Shown: in pieces, positions 1 through 4,967 of the stretch
How the letters are laid out: every line of letters starts with the position of its first letter
Numbering within the stretch: the stretch's first letter is position 1
Source of the DNA: JBGPJO01 sp964348535
GTDB lineage: Bacteria; Patescibacteriota; Minisyncoccia; Phycocordibacterales; JAKFXT01
Length of the DNA stretch: 8,181 nt
NCBI GenBank assembly: GCA_964348535.1
Contig: CAYGDB010000031.1
Coordinates: forward strand, 1-8,181
Reading direction: 5' to 3'
The notes under the pieces: model-generated
What the model saw: the letters and a program-made list of their open reading frames with translations, nothing else
What the model was told of the DNA's origin: nothing
The model's database searches: none
Made by a program: the position numbers and the translations under genes

Positions 1-1
1 C

Positions 2-46
2 GGCTATTTAACACCTTTTGAGACATTTCATTGCACTTCAATTTAG
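2..46 (+). CDS. Possible C-terminal end of an IS3/IS481-type transposase (partial)
   Basis: The frame is open from the window edge and ends at TAG 44-46, reading GYLTPFETFHCTSI. A GYLTP motif just before the C-terminus is typical of the last helix of DDE integrase-core transposases of the IS3 and IS481 families, where the usual context is a histidine-rich stretch followed by L-G-Y-L-T-P-x-E. Only 14 residues are visible and none of the catalytic Asp/Asp/Glu residues lies in the window, so this is recognition of one short motif. A chance open frame is a real alternative. Confidence 0.3.
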   Translation, partial: GYLTPFETFHCTSI

Positions 47-70
47 AATCTAGAAGGAACTTCCTAAATT
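40..70. repeat. Inverted repeat after the possible transposase end
   Basis: AATTTAG at 40-46 pairs with CTAAATT at 64-70. Inside the loop is a second small palindrome, AGGAA-C-TTCCT (55-65). There is no T-run after it, so it is a poor intrinsic terminator. It could be part of an insertion-sequence end or chance in AT-rich DNA. Confidence 0.25.
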
Positions 71-110
71 AAATTTAACATAAAAATAAAAAATGTGAAA
101 ATTTCCGGTA

Positions 111-138
111 TTGACAATCTTAAAATAGATAGTAATTT
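111..138 (+). promoter_or_regulatory. Putative promoter of the 159-residue gene
   Basis: A perfect -35 hexamer TTGACA lies at 111-116. The -10 is not clear: TAATTT (133-138) lies at 16 bp spacing and AGTAAT (131-136) at 14 bp. The start codon follows at 176, giving a leader of about 30 bases. The -35 is convincing and the -10 is not. Confidence 0.4.
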
Positions 139-175
139 TGAAAAAGAAGCTCAATCTTAAACAAGAGGCACCCTA

Positions 176-655
176 ATGGTTGAAAATAAAACCTTATTTC
201 AGGAAGAGACTGCCGAGGAAATGAAGTCTAAGTTGGAGATTGAAAGAAGTGTAGAAGGAGGCGGCGACATCTACAAAATAGCGCGACGTGTCCAGATTCT
301 AAGTTCACTTGGATACGAATATTGCCTAACAATGGAAGAGGAGGAGCGTCTCTATTCTACGTTCTTGCAATGCCGTGAGGGTAAGATTTTTTTACCTGAA
401 TGGATACCATGGGCTTACCAGATGGCAAGAGCTTTCATGCTTATAAGACACTTCTTTCCGCTAATAAACGCCACCCCGTCAGAAGAAGAAGTAAAAGAGT
501 TTATAAAAGCGGCAAAGATGTTGGCTGATAAAGAAGAATTCTTCCAGCTTTCAAGCCTTCTTGAAACTTGCACTAGTTTCAATGTAGATGCTTCCGGCGC
601 CTTGTCACCGGAGCAAACGGAAAAAGTCGCAAACGAAATGGCCGTCTCATCTTGA
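176..655 (+). CDS. Hypothetical acidic helical protein, 159 residues
   Basis: I do not recognise this protein. The ATG at 176 is supported by AAGAGG (163-168) seven bases upstream. The protein is rich in Glu and Lys and looks mainly helical and soluble, with no signal peptide. There is a central hydrophobic/aromatic patch around residues 75-98 (PEWIPWAYQMARAFMLIRHF) that could be a buried helix or an amphipathic membrane-contacting helix. Two acidic segments (about 8-30 and 101-117) flank it. The stop codon lies inside the stem of its own terminator, so the last codons form half the hairpin. It converges on fusA. Unlike the ribosomal genes here it has a good Shine-Dalgarno sequence, a trait shared with the two small genes at 2950 and 3380. 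Function unknown; a real gene is likely from the start signals, length and terminator. Confidence 0.75.
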   Translation: MVENKTLFQEETAEEMKSKLEIERSVEGGGDIYKIARRVQILSSLGYEYCLTMEEEERLYSTFLQCREGKIFLPEWIPWAYQMARAFMLIRHFFPLINATPSEEEVKEFIKAAKMLADKEEFFQLSSLLETCTSFNVDASGALSPEQTEKVANEMAVSS

Positions 656-665
656 GACGGCCATT
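637..665 (+). terminator. Intrinsic terminator overlapping the gene end
   Basis: AATGGCCGTCTCA (637-649) and TGAGACGGCCATT (653-665) form a perfect 13-bp stem with a 3-base loop, followed by the T-rich ATTTTATTT. The stop codon TGA (653-655) is the first codon of the right arm. It serves the 159-residue gene and may also stop fusA transcripts from the other side, although the T-run in that direction is weak. Confidence 0.8.
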
Positions 666-677
666 ATTTTATTTCAT

Positions 678-694
678 CCAAGGACTCCCCTTGG
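678..694. terminator. Second hairpin between convergent genes
   Basis: CCAAGG (678-683) and CCTTGG (689-694) form a 6-bp stem with a 5-base loop. The + strand continues into TATTTTATTTTCTT. On the - strand it lies just after the fusA stop and is followed by the first hairpin, so fusA messages would meet two hairpins in tandem. Confidence 0.5.
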
Positions 695-698
695 TATT

Positions 699-2837
699 TT
701 ATTTTCTTAAAGAAACAATCGTCGCCGCCACATTCGCCGGCACTATATCGTAGTGAGAAAATTCCATAGTTGAAGAAGCCCTGCCCTCGGTCAAAGATCG
801 AAGCGAAGTAACATATCCAAACATTTCCGAAAGCGGCACTTTGGCTTTAACCACTTTATTCATTCCACGCTCTTCCATGCCCTCTATCTGCGCCCGTTTT
901 GATGAAAGATTGCCTGTGATATCGCCCATAAATTTTTCCGGCACCACTACCTCTACATTCATAATCGGCTCAAGAATAACAGGTCCGGCATTTCTTGCCG
1001 CTTCCTGCACCGCTTGGGAAGCCGCGATTTTAAAGGCAATTTCAGATGAATCAACATCGTGGTAAGAACCATCGTAAAGCTCCACCGAAACATCGACAAT
1101 AGAATAATGAGCAACAACACCGCGCTCAAGCCCTTCTTTTAATCCTTTCTCAACAGCAGGAATAAATTCCTGCGGAATGACACCACCTCTAATAGTGTTG
1201 ACGAATTCAAAATGGTCGCTTCTTTTTGTATTTTTGGGAACATCTTCCGGCAAAATATTTTTATCCATCGGTTTGATCTTGATTTTAACGTGCCCATATT
1301 GACCACGTCCGCCGGTCTGTTTTATGTATTTCACTTCGGCCTCACTTGGTCTCGTAATAGTTTCTCTGTAAGCCACTTGGGGCTTGCCAACGTTTGCTTC
1401 AACACTGAATTCGCGCTTCATTCGGTCAACCAAAATTTCAAGATGAAGCTCACCCATGCCGGAAATAATTGTCTCCATCGTCTCTTGATCGGAAGTAATT
1501 TTAAATGTCGGGTCTTCGTCCGAAAGTTTCTTGAGAGCCATTCCCATTTTCTCCTGGTCGGCTTTGGTCTTTGGCTCAATCCGAAGAGAGACCACCGGCT
1601 CTGGAAATACAATTTGTTCAAGAATGATTGGGTTGGTTTCATCAGAGAGGGTATGGGAAGTTTTGGCGGTCTTCAGTCCCACCGCTGCCGCAATTTCTCC
1701 GGCAAAAACTTTTTTTACTTCTTCACGTTCATTCGCCTGCAATCGCACGATTCGGCCGAGACGTTCTTTGTCGCCTGTAGTTGAATTATAAATATAAGAA
1801 CCGGCCTCAAGAGTGCCAGAATAGACGCGGAAAAAAGTGAGCTGTCCGACAAACGGGTCTGCCTGAAGTTTGAAAACCAAGGCCGAAAAAGGCTCCTCGT
1901 CTGAAGCATGACGCAGTACCTCTTGGTCGTTTTTCGGATTAATGCCTTTAACTGGCGGAATATCAAGCGGTGACGGCAGGAAGTCGACAACGGCGTCAAG
2001 CACAAGCTGAACCCCTTTATTTTTCAAAGCCGAGCCAGCATAAACCGGGAAAATTTTATTTTCTATCACCGCCTTTCTCAAAGCATTTTTCAAATCTTCT
2101 ATTGAAATTTCTTTGCCCTCAATATAGTCATTTATGAGAACTTCGTCGCTTTCGGAAATTTTTTCAACAAGCTTGTGATGGTATTCTTCGGCTTCTTTTT
2201 TAAGATTTTCCGGAATGTCAGACTCAACCACCGACTTGCCCATCTCGCCTTCAAAGCGATAAGCTTTCATTTTCAAAAGGTCCACCACTCCTTCAAACTT
2301 TTCCTCGGTCCCAATCGGAATCTGCAAACAAACGGCATTCTTGCTCAGACGATCGAGAATGCTGGCAAAAGATTTTTCAAAAGAAGCGCCTGTTCGGTCC
2401 AGCTTGTTTATAAAACAAACGCGTGGAACCTGCGCTTCATCGGCATAACGCCAGTTTGTTTCTGATTGGGGTTCAACTCCCGCAACTCCATCAAAGACAA
2501 CCACCGCGCCATCCAAAACTCGAAGGGAACGTTTTACTTCGGCTGTAAAATCAATGTGACCTGGGGTGTCTATAACATTAAAACGATACTTGTTTGAAAG
2601 ATTGGTCTCATCTGTTTTTTTCCAAAAACAGGTTATAGCCGCGGCGGTGATGGTGATACCACGCTCCCGCTCTTGTTCCATCCAGTCCGTAACAGTATCC
2701 CCTTCGTGAACCTCGCCGATTTTGTGGCTCTCTCCGGTGTAATAAAGAAGACGCTCGGACGTGGTCGTCTTACCGGCGTCAATGTGAGCAATGATTCCGA
2801 AGTTTCTGACTTTCTCTAGTGGATAATCTCTGTTCAT
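699..2837 (-). CDS. fusA: Translation elongation factor G
   Basis: EF-G is the ribosomal translocase GTPase, which moves tRNAs and mRNA after peptide transfer and helps recycle ribosomes. The 712-residue product is of normal family length. The G1 loop AHIDAGKTT is at residues 17-25, switch I RGIT at about 59-62, G3 DTPGH at 90-94 with the catalytic His94, and G4 NKLD at 144-147. GSALK is the G5 loop, and domain IV carries GRGQYGHVKI. The start is set at the ATG at 2837 (MNRDYPLEKVRNFG), which matches the EF-G N-terminus. The frame continues 38 codons further upstream with unrelated sequence that covers the promoter, so that extension is rejected. There is no Shine-Dalgarno sequence. In the usual str operon fusA follows rpsG directly. 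Here 1,071 bp carrying two opposed small genes lie between them, and fusA seems to have its own promoter. Confidence 0.98.
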   Translation of the reverse strand: MNRDYPLEKVRNFGIIAHIDAGKTTTSERLLYYTGESHKIGEVHEGDTVTDWMEQERERGITITAAAITCFWKKTDETNLSNKYRFNVIDTPGHIDFTAEVKRSLRVLDGAVVVFDGVAGVEPQSETNWRYADEAQVPRVCFINKLDRTGASFEKSFASILDRLSKNAVCLQIPIGTEEKFEGVVDLLKMKAYRFEGEMGKSVVESDIPENLKKEAEEYHHKLVEKISESDEVLINDYIEGKEISIEDLKNALRKAVIENKIFPVYAGSALKNKGVQLVLDAVVDFLPSPLDIPPVKGINPKNDQEVLRHASDEEPFSALVFKLQADPFVGQLTFFRVYSGTLEAGSYIYNSTTGDKERLGRIVRLQANEREEVKKVFAGEIAAAVGLKTAKTSHTLSDETNPIILEQIVFPEPVVSLRIEPKTKADQEKMGMALKKLSDEDPTFKITSDQETMETIISGMGELHLEILVDRMKREFSVEANVGKPQVAYRETITRPSEAEVKYIKQTGGRGQYGHVKIKIKPMDKNILPEDVPKNTKRSDHFEFVNTIRGGVIPQEFIPAVEKGLKEGLERGVVAHYSIVDVSVELYDGSYHDVDSSEIAFKIAASQAVQEAARNAGPVILEPIMNVEVVVPEKFMGDITGNLSSKRAQIEGMEERGMNKVVKAKVPLSEMFGYVTSLRSLTEGRASSTMEFSHYDIVPANVAATIVSLRK

Positions 2838-2853
2838 AGTGAAAAAATAAAAT

Positions 2854-2865
2854 ACGCCGAAGCGT
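2854..2865 (-). promoter_or_regulatory. Small UUCG-loop hairpin in the fusA leader
   Basis: On the - strand ACGC-TTCG-GCGT forms a 4-bp stem closed by the very stable UUCG tetraloop, followed by ATTTTATTTTTT and then the fusA ATG. It resembles a miniature terminator or a stabilising 5' leader structure. A 4-bp stem is short, so a regulatory role is inference. Confidence 0.35.
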
Positions 2866-2872
2866 GATGAGT

Positions 2873-2900
2873 AGAATAACTTAAATTTGCAAAAATGCAA
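2873..2900 (-). promoter_or_regulatory. Putative fusA promoter
   Basis: On the - strand TTGCAT (-35, at 2895-2900) and TATTCT (-10, at 2873-2878) are separated by 16 bp, which puts the start of transcription about 30 bases before the fusA ATG. The match to consensus is moderate. The -35 lies within the TTTGCA/TGCAAA inverted repeat used by the divergent small gene, so the two promoters overlap back to back. Confidence 0.45.
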
Positions 2901-2906
2901 AGATTT
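2883..2906 (+). repeat. 24-bp promoter-proximal direct repeat, copy 1, with inverted repeat
   Basis: This 24-bp block recurs at 3315-3338 with a single mismatch (C2890 versus A3322). In this copy TTTGCA (2886-2891) and TGCAAA (2896-2901) form an inverted repeat around four A residues, which looks like an operator for a dimeric DNA-binding protein. It overlaps the -35 of the small gene at 2950 and the -35 of fusA. Confidence 0.7.
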
Positions 2907-2914
2907 GATAAATT
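2887..2914 (+). promoter_or_regulatory. Promoter of first small gene
   Basis: TTGCAA (-35, 2887-2892) and TAAATT (-10, 2909-2914) are spaced 16 bp apart and precede the ATG at 2950 by about 35 bases. The second small gene has the same arrangement with nearly identical sequence. Confidence 0.55.
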
Positions 2915-2936
2915 TTAAAAAGAGGCTCACAGGCAG

Positions 2937-2944
2937 AAAGGAAG
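2937..2944 (+). promoter_or_regulatory. Ribosome binding site deciding the start at 2950
   Basis: AAAGGAAG lies five bases before the ATG at 2950. It argues against the in-frame TTG at 2887, which would sit inside the -35 hexamer. Confidence 0.7.
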
Positions 2945-2949
2945 TAGAC

Positions 2950-3252
2950 ATGATCAGTCATGAAAACAATCTGCGTAACAATTTGCGTGATTTGGGGTTT
3001 ATGGAAGTAACACCCCTATCTCAAATATTGATTGACGCATTTGATAATCAAAAATCTGACCAAAAACCAACCTTTTTAGTACCAACACCTTCAAAAGACT
3101 GGCCTCCAAGAGCTGGAATTATGTACGCAATAGAGGTAGATGGGACTTTTTGGGTACGAATTGGGCGTTTAACAAATGCCATAGACAAACTCCTGGAACT
3201 TGGCTTTAAAAAGCTAAACTATCCAGAAATTTTGACGGATAGTTCATCCTAG
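2950..3252 (+). CDS. Small hypothetical LGF-motif protein A, 100 residues
   Basis: I do not recognise a known domain. The protein has a charged N-terminal helix ending in LRDLGF (12-17), a proline-rich middle stretch (about 40-53, with Trp51), a likely beta-hairpin IEVDGTFWVRIG (61-72, Trp68) and a second helix ending in KLLELGF (80-86). There is no signal peptide or membrane segment. The same order of parts (LGF near the N-terminus, a short strand with a Trp, LGF near the C-terminus) appears in the 84-residue product at 3380. The DNA encoding KLLELGF here (around 3187-3207) closely matches the DNA encoding KLLELGF at the other gene's N-terminus (around 3408-3427). The gene has its own promoter, ribosome binding site and terminator, and is encoded opposite to fusA and rpsG. 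It is likely a real accessory gene; small regulator, toxin-antitoxin-like or adaptor roles are all open. Confidence 0.75.
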   Translation: MISHENNLRNNLRDLGFMEVTPLSQILIDAFDNQKSDQKPTFLVPTPSKDWPPRAGIMYAIEVDGTFWVRIGRLTNAIDKLLELGFKKLNYPEILTDSSS

Positions 3253-3261
3253 AATTTTCTG

Positions 3262-3290
3262 AAACAGCGCTCCTAAAAGCGCTGTTTTTT
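3262..3290 (+). terminator. Strong intrinsic terminator of small gene A
   Basis: AAACAGCGCT (3262-3271) and AGCGCTGTTT (3278-3287) form a perfect 10-bp stem with a 6-base loop, ending in a run of six T (3285-3290). It lies ten bases after the stop. Confidence 0.9.
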
Positions 3291-3292
3291 AC

Positions 3293-3313
3293 TCCGAAGG
3301 TTAAACCTTCGGA
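3293..3313. repeat. Perfect hairpin just upstream of the second promoter
   Basis: TCCGAAGGT (3293-3301) and ACCTTCGGA (3305-3313) form a 9-bp perfect stem with a 3-base loop. It starts three bases after the first terminator and ends five bases before the -35 of small gene B. No T-run follows. It could be an operator, an insulating hairpin or a remnant of a terminator. Confidence 0.6.
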
Positions 3314-3314
3314 C

Positions 3315-3338
3315 AAATTTGAAAAAATGCAAAGATTT
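3315..3338 (+). repeat. 24-bp promoter-proximal direct repeat, copy 2
   Basis: This copy is identical to 2883-2906 at 23 of 24 positions and lies at the equivalent place over the promoter. The A at 3322 in place of C breaks one position of the TTTGCA/TGCAAA inverted repeat, so a shared regulator might bind this copy less well. Confidence 0.7.
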
Positions 3339-3347
3339 TGCTATGTT
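3319..3347 (+). promoter_or_regulatory. Promoter of second small gene
   Basis: TTGAAA (-35, 3319-3324) and TATGTT (-10, 3342-3347) are separated by an ideal 17 bp and lead to the start codon at 3380 with a leader of about 26 bases. Confidence 0.65.
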
Positions 3348-3369
3348 TACAAACAGAGTTCACCCTTAT

Positions 3370-3374
3370 GGAGG
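3370..3374 (+). promoter_or_regulatory. Ribosome binding site deciding a GTG start
   Basis: GGAGG is five bases before GTG at 3380. It overlaps the in-frame ATG at 3368, which itself has no Shine-Dalgarno sequence upstream, so the GTG is the better start. Confidence 0.65.
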
Positions 3375-3379
3375 ATAAC

Positions 3380-3634
3380 GTGAGAGAAAGCAGTATCTAT
3401 AGCAGAAAACTACTGGAACTTGGTTTCAATAAAATACTGCCTATCACAGGCCAGGAAGTTAATGGACCCATTTTTCTGATGTTTGAAATGCGCGGTGAAA
3501 AAATCACTCTAGCCGCTGATGAAAACGGAGGGGTCTGGGGAATTAAGCAATATGTAAACCTCGCCCACCTTGGATTTAGAGACGATTCGAAACTTGTTGC
3601 CAGCGCAATAACCAAACTTGCAAATGAAGATTGA
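3380..3634 (+). CDS. Small hypothetical LGF-motif protein B, 84 residues
   Basis: No known family is recognised. The start is taken as GTG 3380 because of the GGAGG five bases upstream; ATG 3368 would add four residues. The sequence has an N-terminal helix RKLLELGF (9-16), two predicted strands (31-37 and 41-46), an acidic turn DENGG (47-51), Trp53 and a helical C-terminus containing NLAHLGF (60-66) and ending in lysines and acidic residues. Its layout parallels protein A at 2950, and both genes share the 24-bp promoter element, so they are probably diverged duplicates under common control. It is independently terminated, so the two are not one operon. It lies on the + strand between fusA and rpsG, both on the - strand. 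Function unknown. Confidence 0.72.
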   Translation: MRESSIYSRKLLELGFNKILPITGQEVNGPIFLMFEMRGEKITLAADENGGVWGIKQYVNLAHLGFRDDSKLVASAITKLANED

Positions 3635-3666
3635 TAGAATTTGACAGAGTATCTCAATGGCTGACC

Positions 3667-3697
3667 AATCGGCACTATCTTTAGTGCCGATTTTTTT
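3667..3697 (+). terminator. Strong intrinsic terminator of small gene B
   Basis: AATCGGCACTA (3667-3677) and TAGTGCCGATT (3682-3692) form a perfect 11-bp stem with loop TCTT. The run of seven T spans 3691-3697. Confidence 0.9.
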
Positions 3698-3780
3698 ATT
3701 TTACTTCATCAACCAAATCTTCGTGCTTATCATACAAATTTTGTCTTCAAACGTTTCAGTCCGACAGTGGTTTGACAGAT

Positions 3781-3913
3781 GGTATTTGCGAAGATTTTTG
3801 CTCAAGTTCAAGGCGCGAGCGCGGATTGCGACCAAGCTGTATGAATAATACTGCGCGGGAGCAAACGTAAACGAGTAACGCAGAAATTGAGCAAAAAGAC
3901 CGCAAATACTACC
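3781..3913. repeat. Long palindromic (MITE-like) element touching the end of rpsG
   Basis: The ends are inverted. TATTTGCG (3783-3790) and TTTTTGCTCAA (3795-3805) on the left pair in order with TTGAGCAAAAA (3887-3897) and CGCAAATA (3901-3908) on the right, and both ends begin with GGTA. Between them is a GC-rich stretch centred on GTAT-GAATA-ATAC (3839-3851). Transcribed from rpsG this would fold into a long hairpin, so it might act as a 3' end or stabiliser of the rpsL-rpsG mRNA. The last codon (TGG) and stop (TAG) of rpsG lie in the right end. Frames open through it on both strands (63 and 75 codons) look like by-products. It could be a non-autonomous mobile repeat or a structured RNA; copy number elsewhere cannot be seen here. 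Confidence 0.6.
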
Positions 3914-4379
3914 AAGCGAAGTGTGCAAAGGCCTTGTTGGCCTCTGCCATTTTTAAAGTGTTTTCTTTTTTCTTTATAGCAGCACCTTCATTATTTGAAG
4001 CGGCTATAAGCTCCTCGGCTAATTTTTCATGCATTGGCTTGCCTTTTTTGCCGGCGGCCGCTTCAATAATCCAACGAAAAGCGAGCGATTGCTTTCTCTC
4101 CGGTCTTACTTCGCGAGGCACTTGGTAATTTGCCCCGCCGACCCTTCTTGAACGCACTTCCATTGAAGGCGAAGCGTTTCTAATAGCGTTCTCAAATATT
4201 TCCATCGGATTTTCCACCTTCTGTTTTTCTTTTATTACATCAAGCGCTCTGTAAACCACACCCCTTGCGGTGTTTTTTTTGCCCGCTTTCATAACATAGT
4301 TTATAAACTTGCCAACTCGGTCAGAATTATAAACAAGGTCGGCTTCGGCGATATTTCTATTTCTTACTTTTCCTCTCAT
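3909..4379 (-). CDS. rpsG: Ribosomal protein S7 (uS7)
   Basis: S7 nucleates assembly of the 30S head by binding the 3' domain of 16S rRNA and lines the E-site mRNA exit. The 156 residues match the usual bacterial length. Recognisable parts are the basic N-terminus MRGKVRNR, KFINYVMKAGKK (about 24-35), the beta-hairpin region RRVGGANYQVPREVRPERK and the C-terminal MAEANKAFAHFAW, where most homologues have FRW or YRW. The start lies five bases after the rpsL stop with no Shine-Dalgarno sequence, so it is probably translationally coupled to rpsL. Its stop codon lies in the right end of a palindromic element. Confidence 0.98.
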   Translation of the reverse strand: MRGKVRNRNIAEADLVYNSDRVGKFINYVMKAGKKNTARGVVYRALDVIKEKQKVENPMEIFENAIRNASPSMEVRSRRVGGANYQVPREVRPERKQSLAFRWIIEAAAGKKGKPMHEKLAEELIAASNNEGAAIKKKENTLKMAEANKAFAHFAW

Positions 4380-4384
4380 TTTAT

Positions 4385-4804
4385 TTATTTTTTAGCTTCT
4401 TTAGGCGTTTTATTTCCATAACGAGACCTCGCCTGACGTCTCTTTTCCACACCCTGGGCGTCGAGCATTCCGCGAACTATAGTGTAGCGAATACCAACGT
4501 CTTTAACCCGACCACCGCGAAGAAGAACGACAGAGTGTTCTTGAAGATTGTGTCCCTCGCCCGGAATGTAAGCCGTAACCTCCATGCCGTTTGTAAGGCG
4601 AACCCTGGCGATTTTTCTGATAGCCGAGTTTGGCTTTTTGGGAGTTTTGGTCGTAACTTTCACGCACACGCCTCGCTTAAACGGAGAATTGTAATAAGTC
4701 GGGCGGTTTTTAAGAACGTTAAAACCGCGCGTTAAAGCAACCGTTTTTGATTTACGGATGGGCGACTTCCTGTGTTTTTTTATAAGCTGATTTATCGTTG
4801 ACAC
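4385..4804 (-). CDS. rpsL: Ribosomal protein S12 (uS12)
   Basis: S12 sits at the decoding centre of the 30S subunit and controls accuracy; it is the classic streptomycin-resistance locus. The start is placed at GTG 4804 (then STINQLIKKHRKSP), matching the S12 N-terminus TINQL. An upstream in-frame ATG at 4861 would add 19 residues unlike any S12. The 139-residue product keeps TKTPKKPNSAIRK and the GGRVKD loop. After that Asp, the usual L-P-G-V-R-Y-H reads V-G-I-R-Y-T, so one residue including the conserved Pro is missing. No Shine-Dalgarno sequence is seen. It is first in a two-gene unit with rpsG, 5 bp apart. Confidence 0.97.
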   Translation of the reverse strand: MSTINQLIKKHRKSPIRKSKTVALTRGFNVLKNRPTYYNSPFKRGVCVKVTTKTPKKPNSAIRKIARVRLTNGMEVTAYIPGEGHNLQEHSVVLLRGGRVKDVGIRYTIVRGMLDAQGVEKRRQARSRYGNKTPKEAKK

Positions 4805-4887
4805 TGCTTTTATCTTATTTATCTTATTCAAAAAAAACAAACGTTGGAGCCACAGCCCCAAATTACTGGTTACTTTACTACGCTCTC

Positions 4888-4916
4888 ATTATAAATGCAA
4901 GAACGAGAATAAGAAA
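4888..4916 (-). promoter_or_regulatory. Promoter of rpsL-rpsG
   Basis: On the - strand a perfect TATAAT (4888-4893) lies about 84 bases before the rpsL start. The -35 at 17 bp, TTTCTT (4911-4916), is weak. The leader is roughly 75 bases. Confidence 0.6.
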
Positions 4917-4919
4917 TGG

Positions 4920-4933
4920 CCCCCTCCCCTCCC
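4920..4933 (-). other. G-run tract upstream of the rpsL promoter
   Basis: The - strand reads GGGAGGGGAGGGGG immediately upstream of the -35 region. Three G-runs separated by single A could join a two-layer G-quadruplex. Next to it TAGGG and CCCTA can also pair as a weak hairpin between the upstream gene and the promoter. Confidence 0.4.
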
Positions 4934-4967
4934 TAAAAAGATAGGGGAAGTTATTGACTCGTTTGAA

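Noticed and set aside
1212..1784. 190-codon open frame on the + strand inside fusA
   Set aside because: It is fully antisense to a conserved EF-G, has no ribosome binding site and shows low-complexity Phe/Arg-rich sequence typical of a shadow frame.
2467..2480. T-arm-like sequence GGGGTTCAACTCCC suggesting a tRNA
   Set aside because: It encodes part of the conserved GVEPQSE segment of EF-G, and no acceptor or anticodon arms surround it.
2838..2951. 38-residue upstream extension of fusA
   Set aside because: EF-G proteins begin at the MNRDYPLEKVRN point, and the extension would run through the promoter region and overlap the start of small gene A.
3641..3646. TTGACA after small gene B as a promoter
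   Set aside because: There is no acceptable -10 at 16-18 bp, and the strong terminator at 3667 would stop any transcript at once. The same holds for TTGACA at 3772-3777.
3701..3928. 75-codon open frame on the - strand (and a 63-codon frame on the + strand, 3657-3848)
   Set aside because: Both run through the palindromic element and overlap the B terminator region or the end of rpsG; neither has a ribosome binding site.
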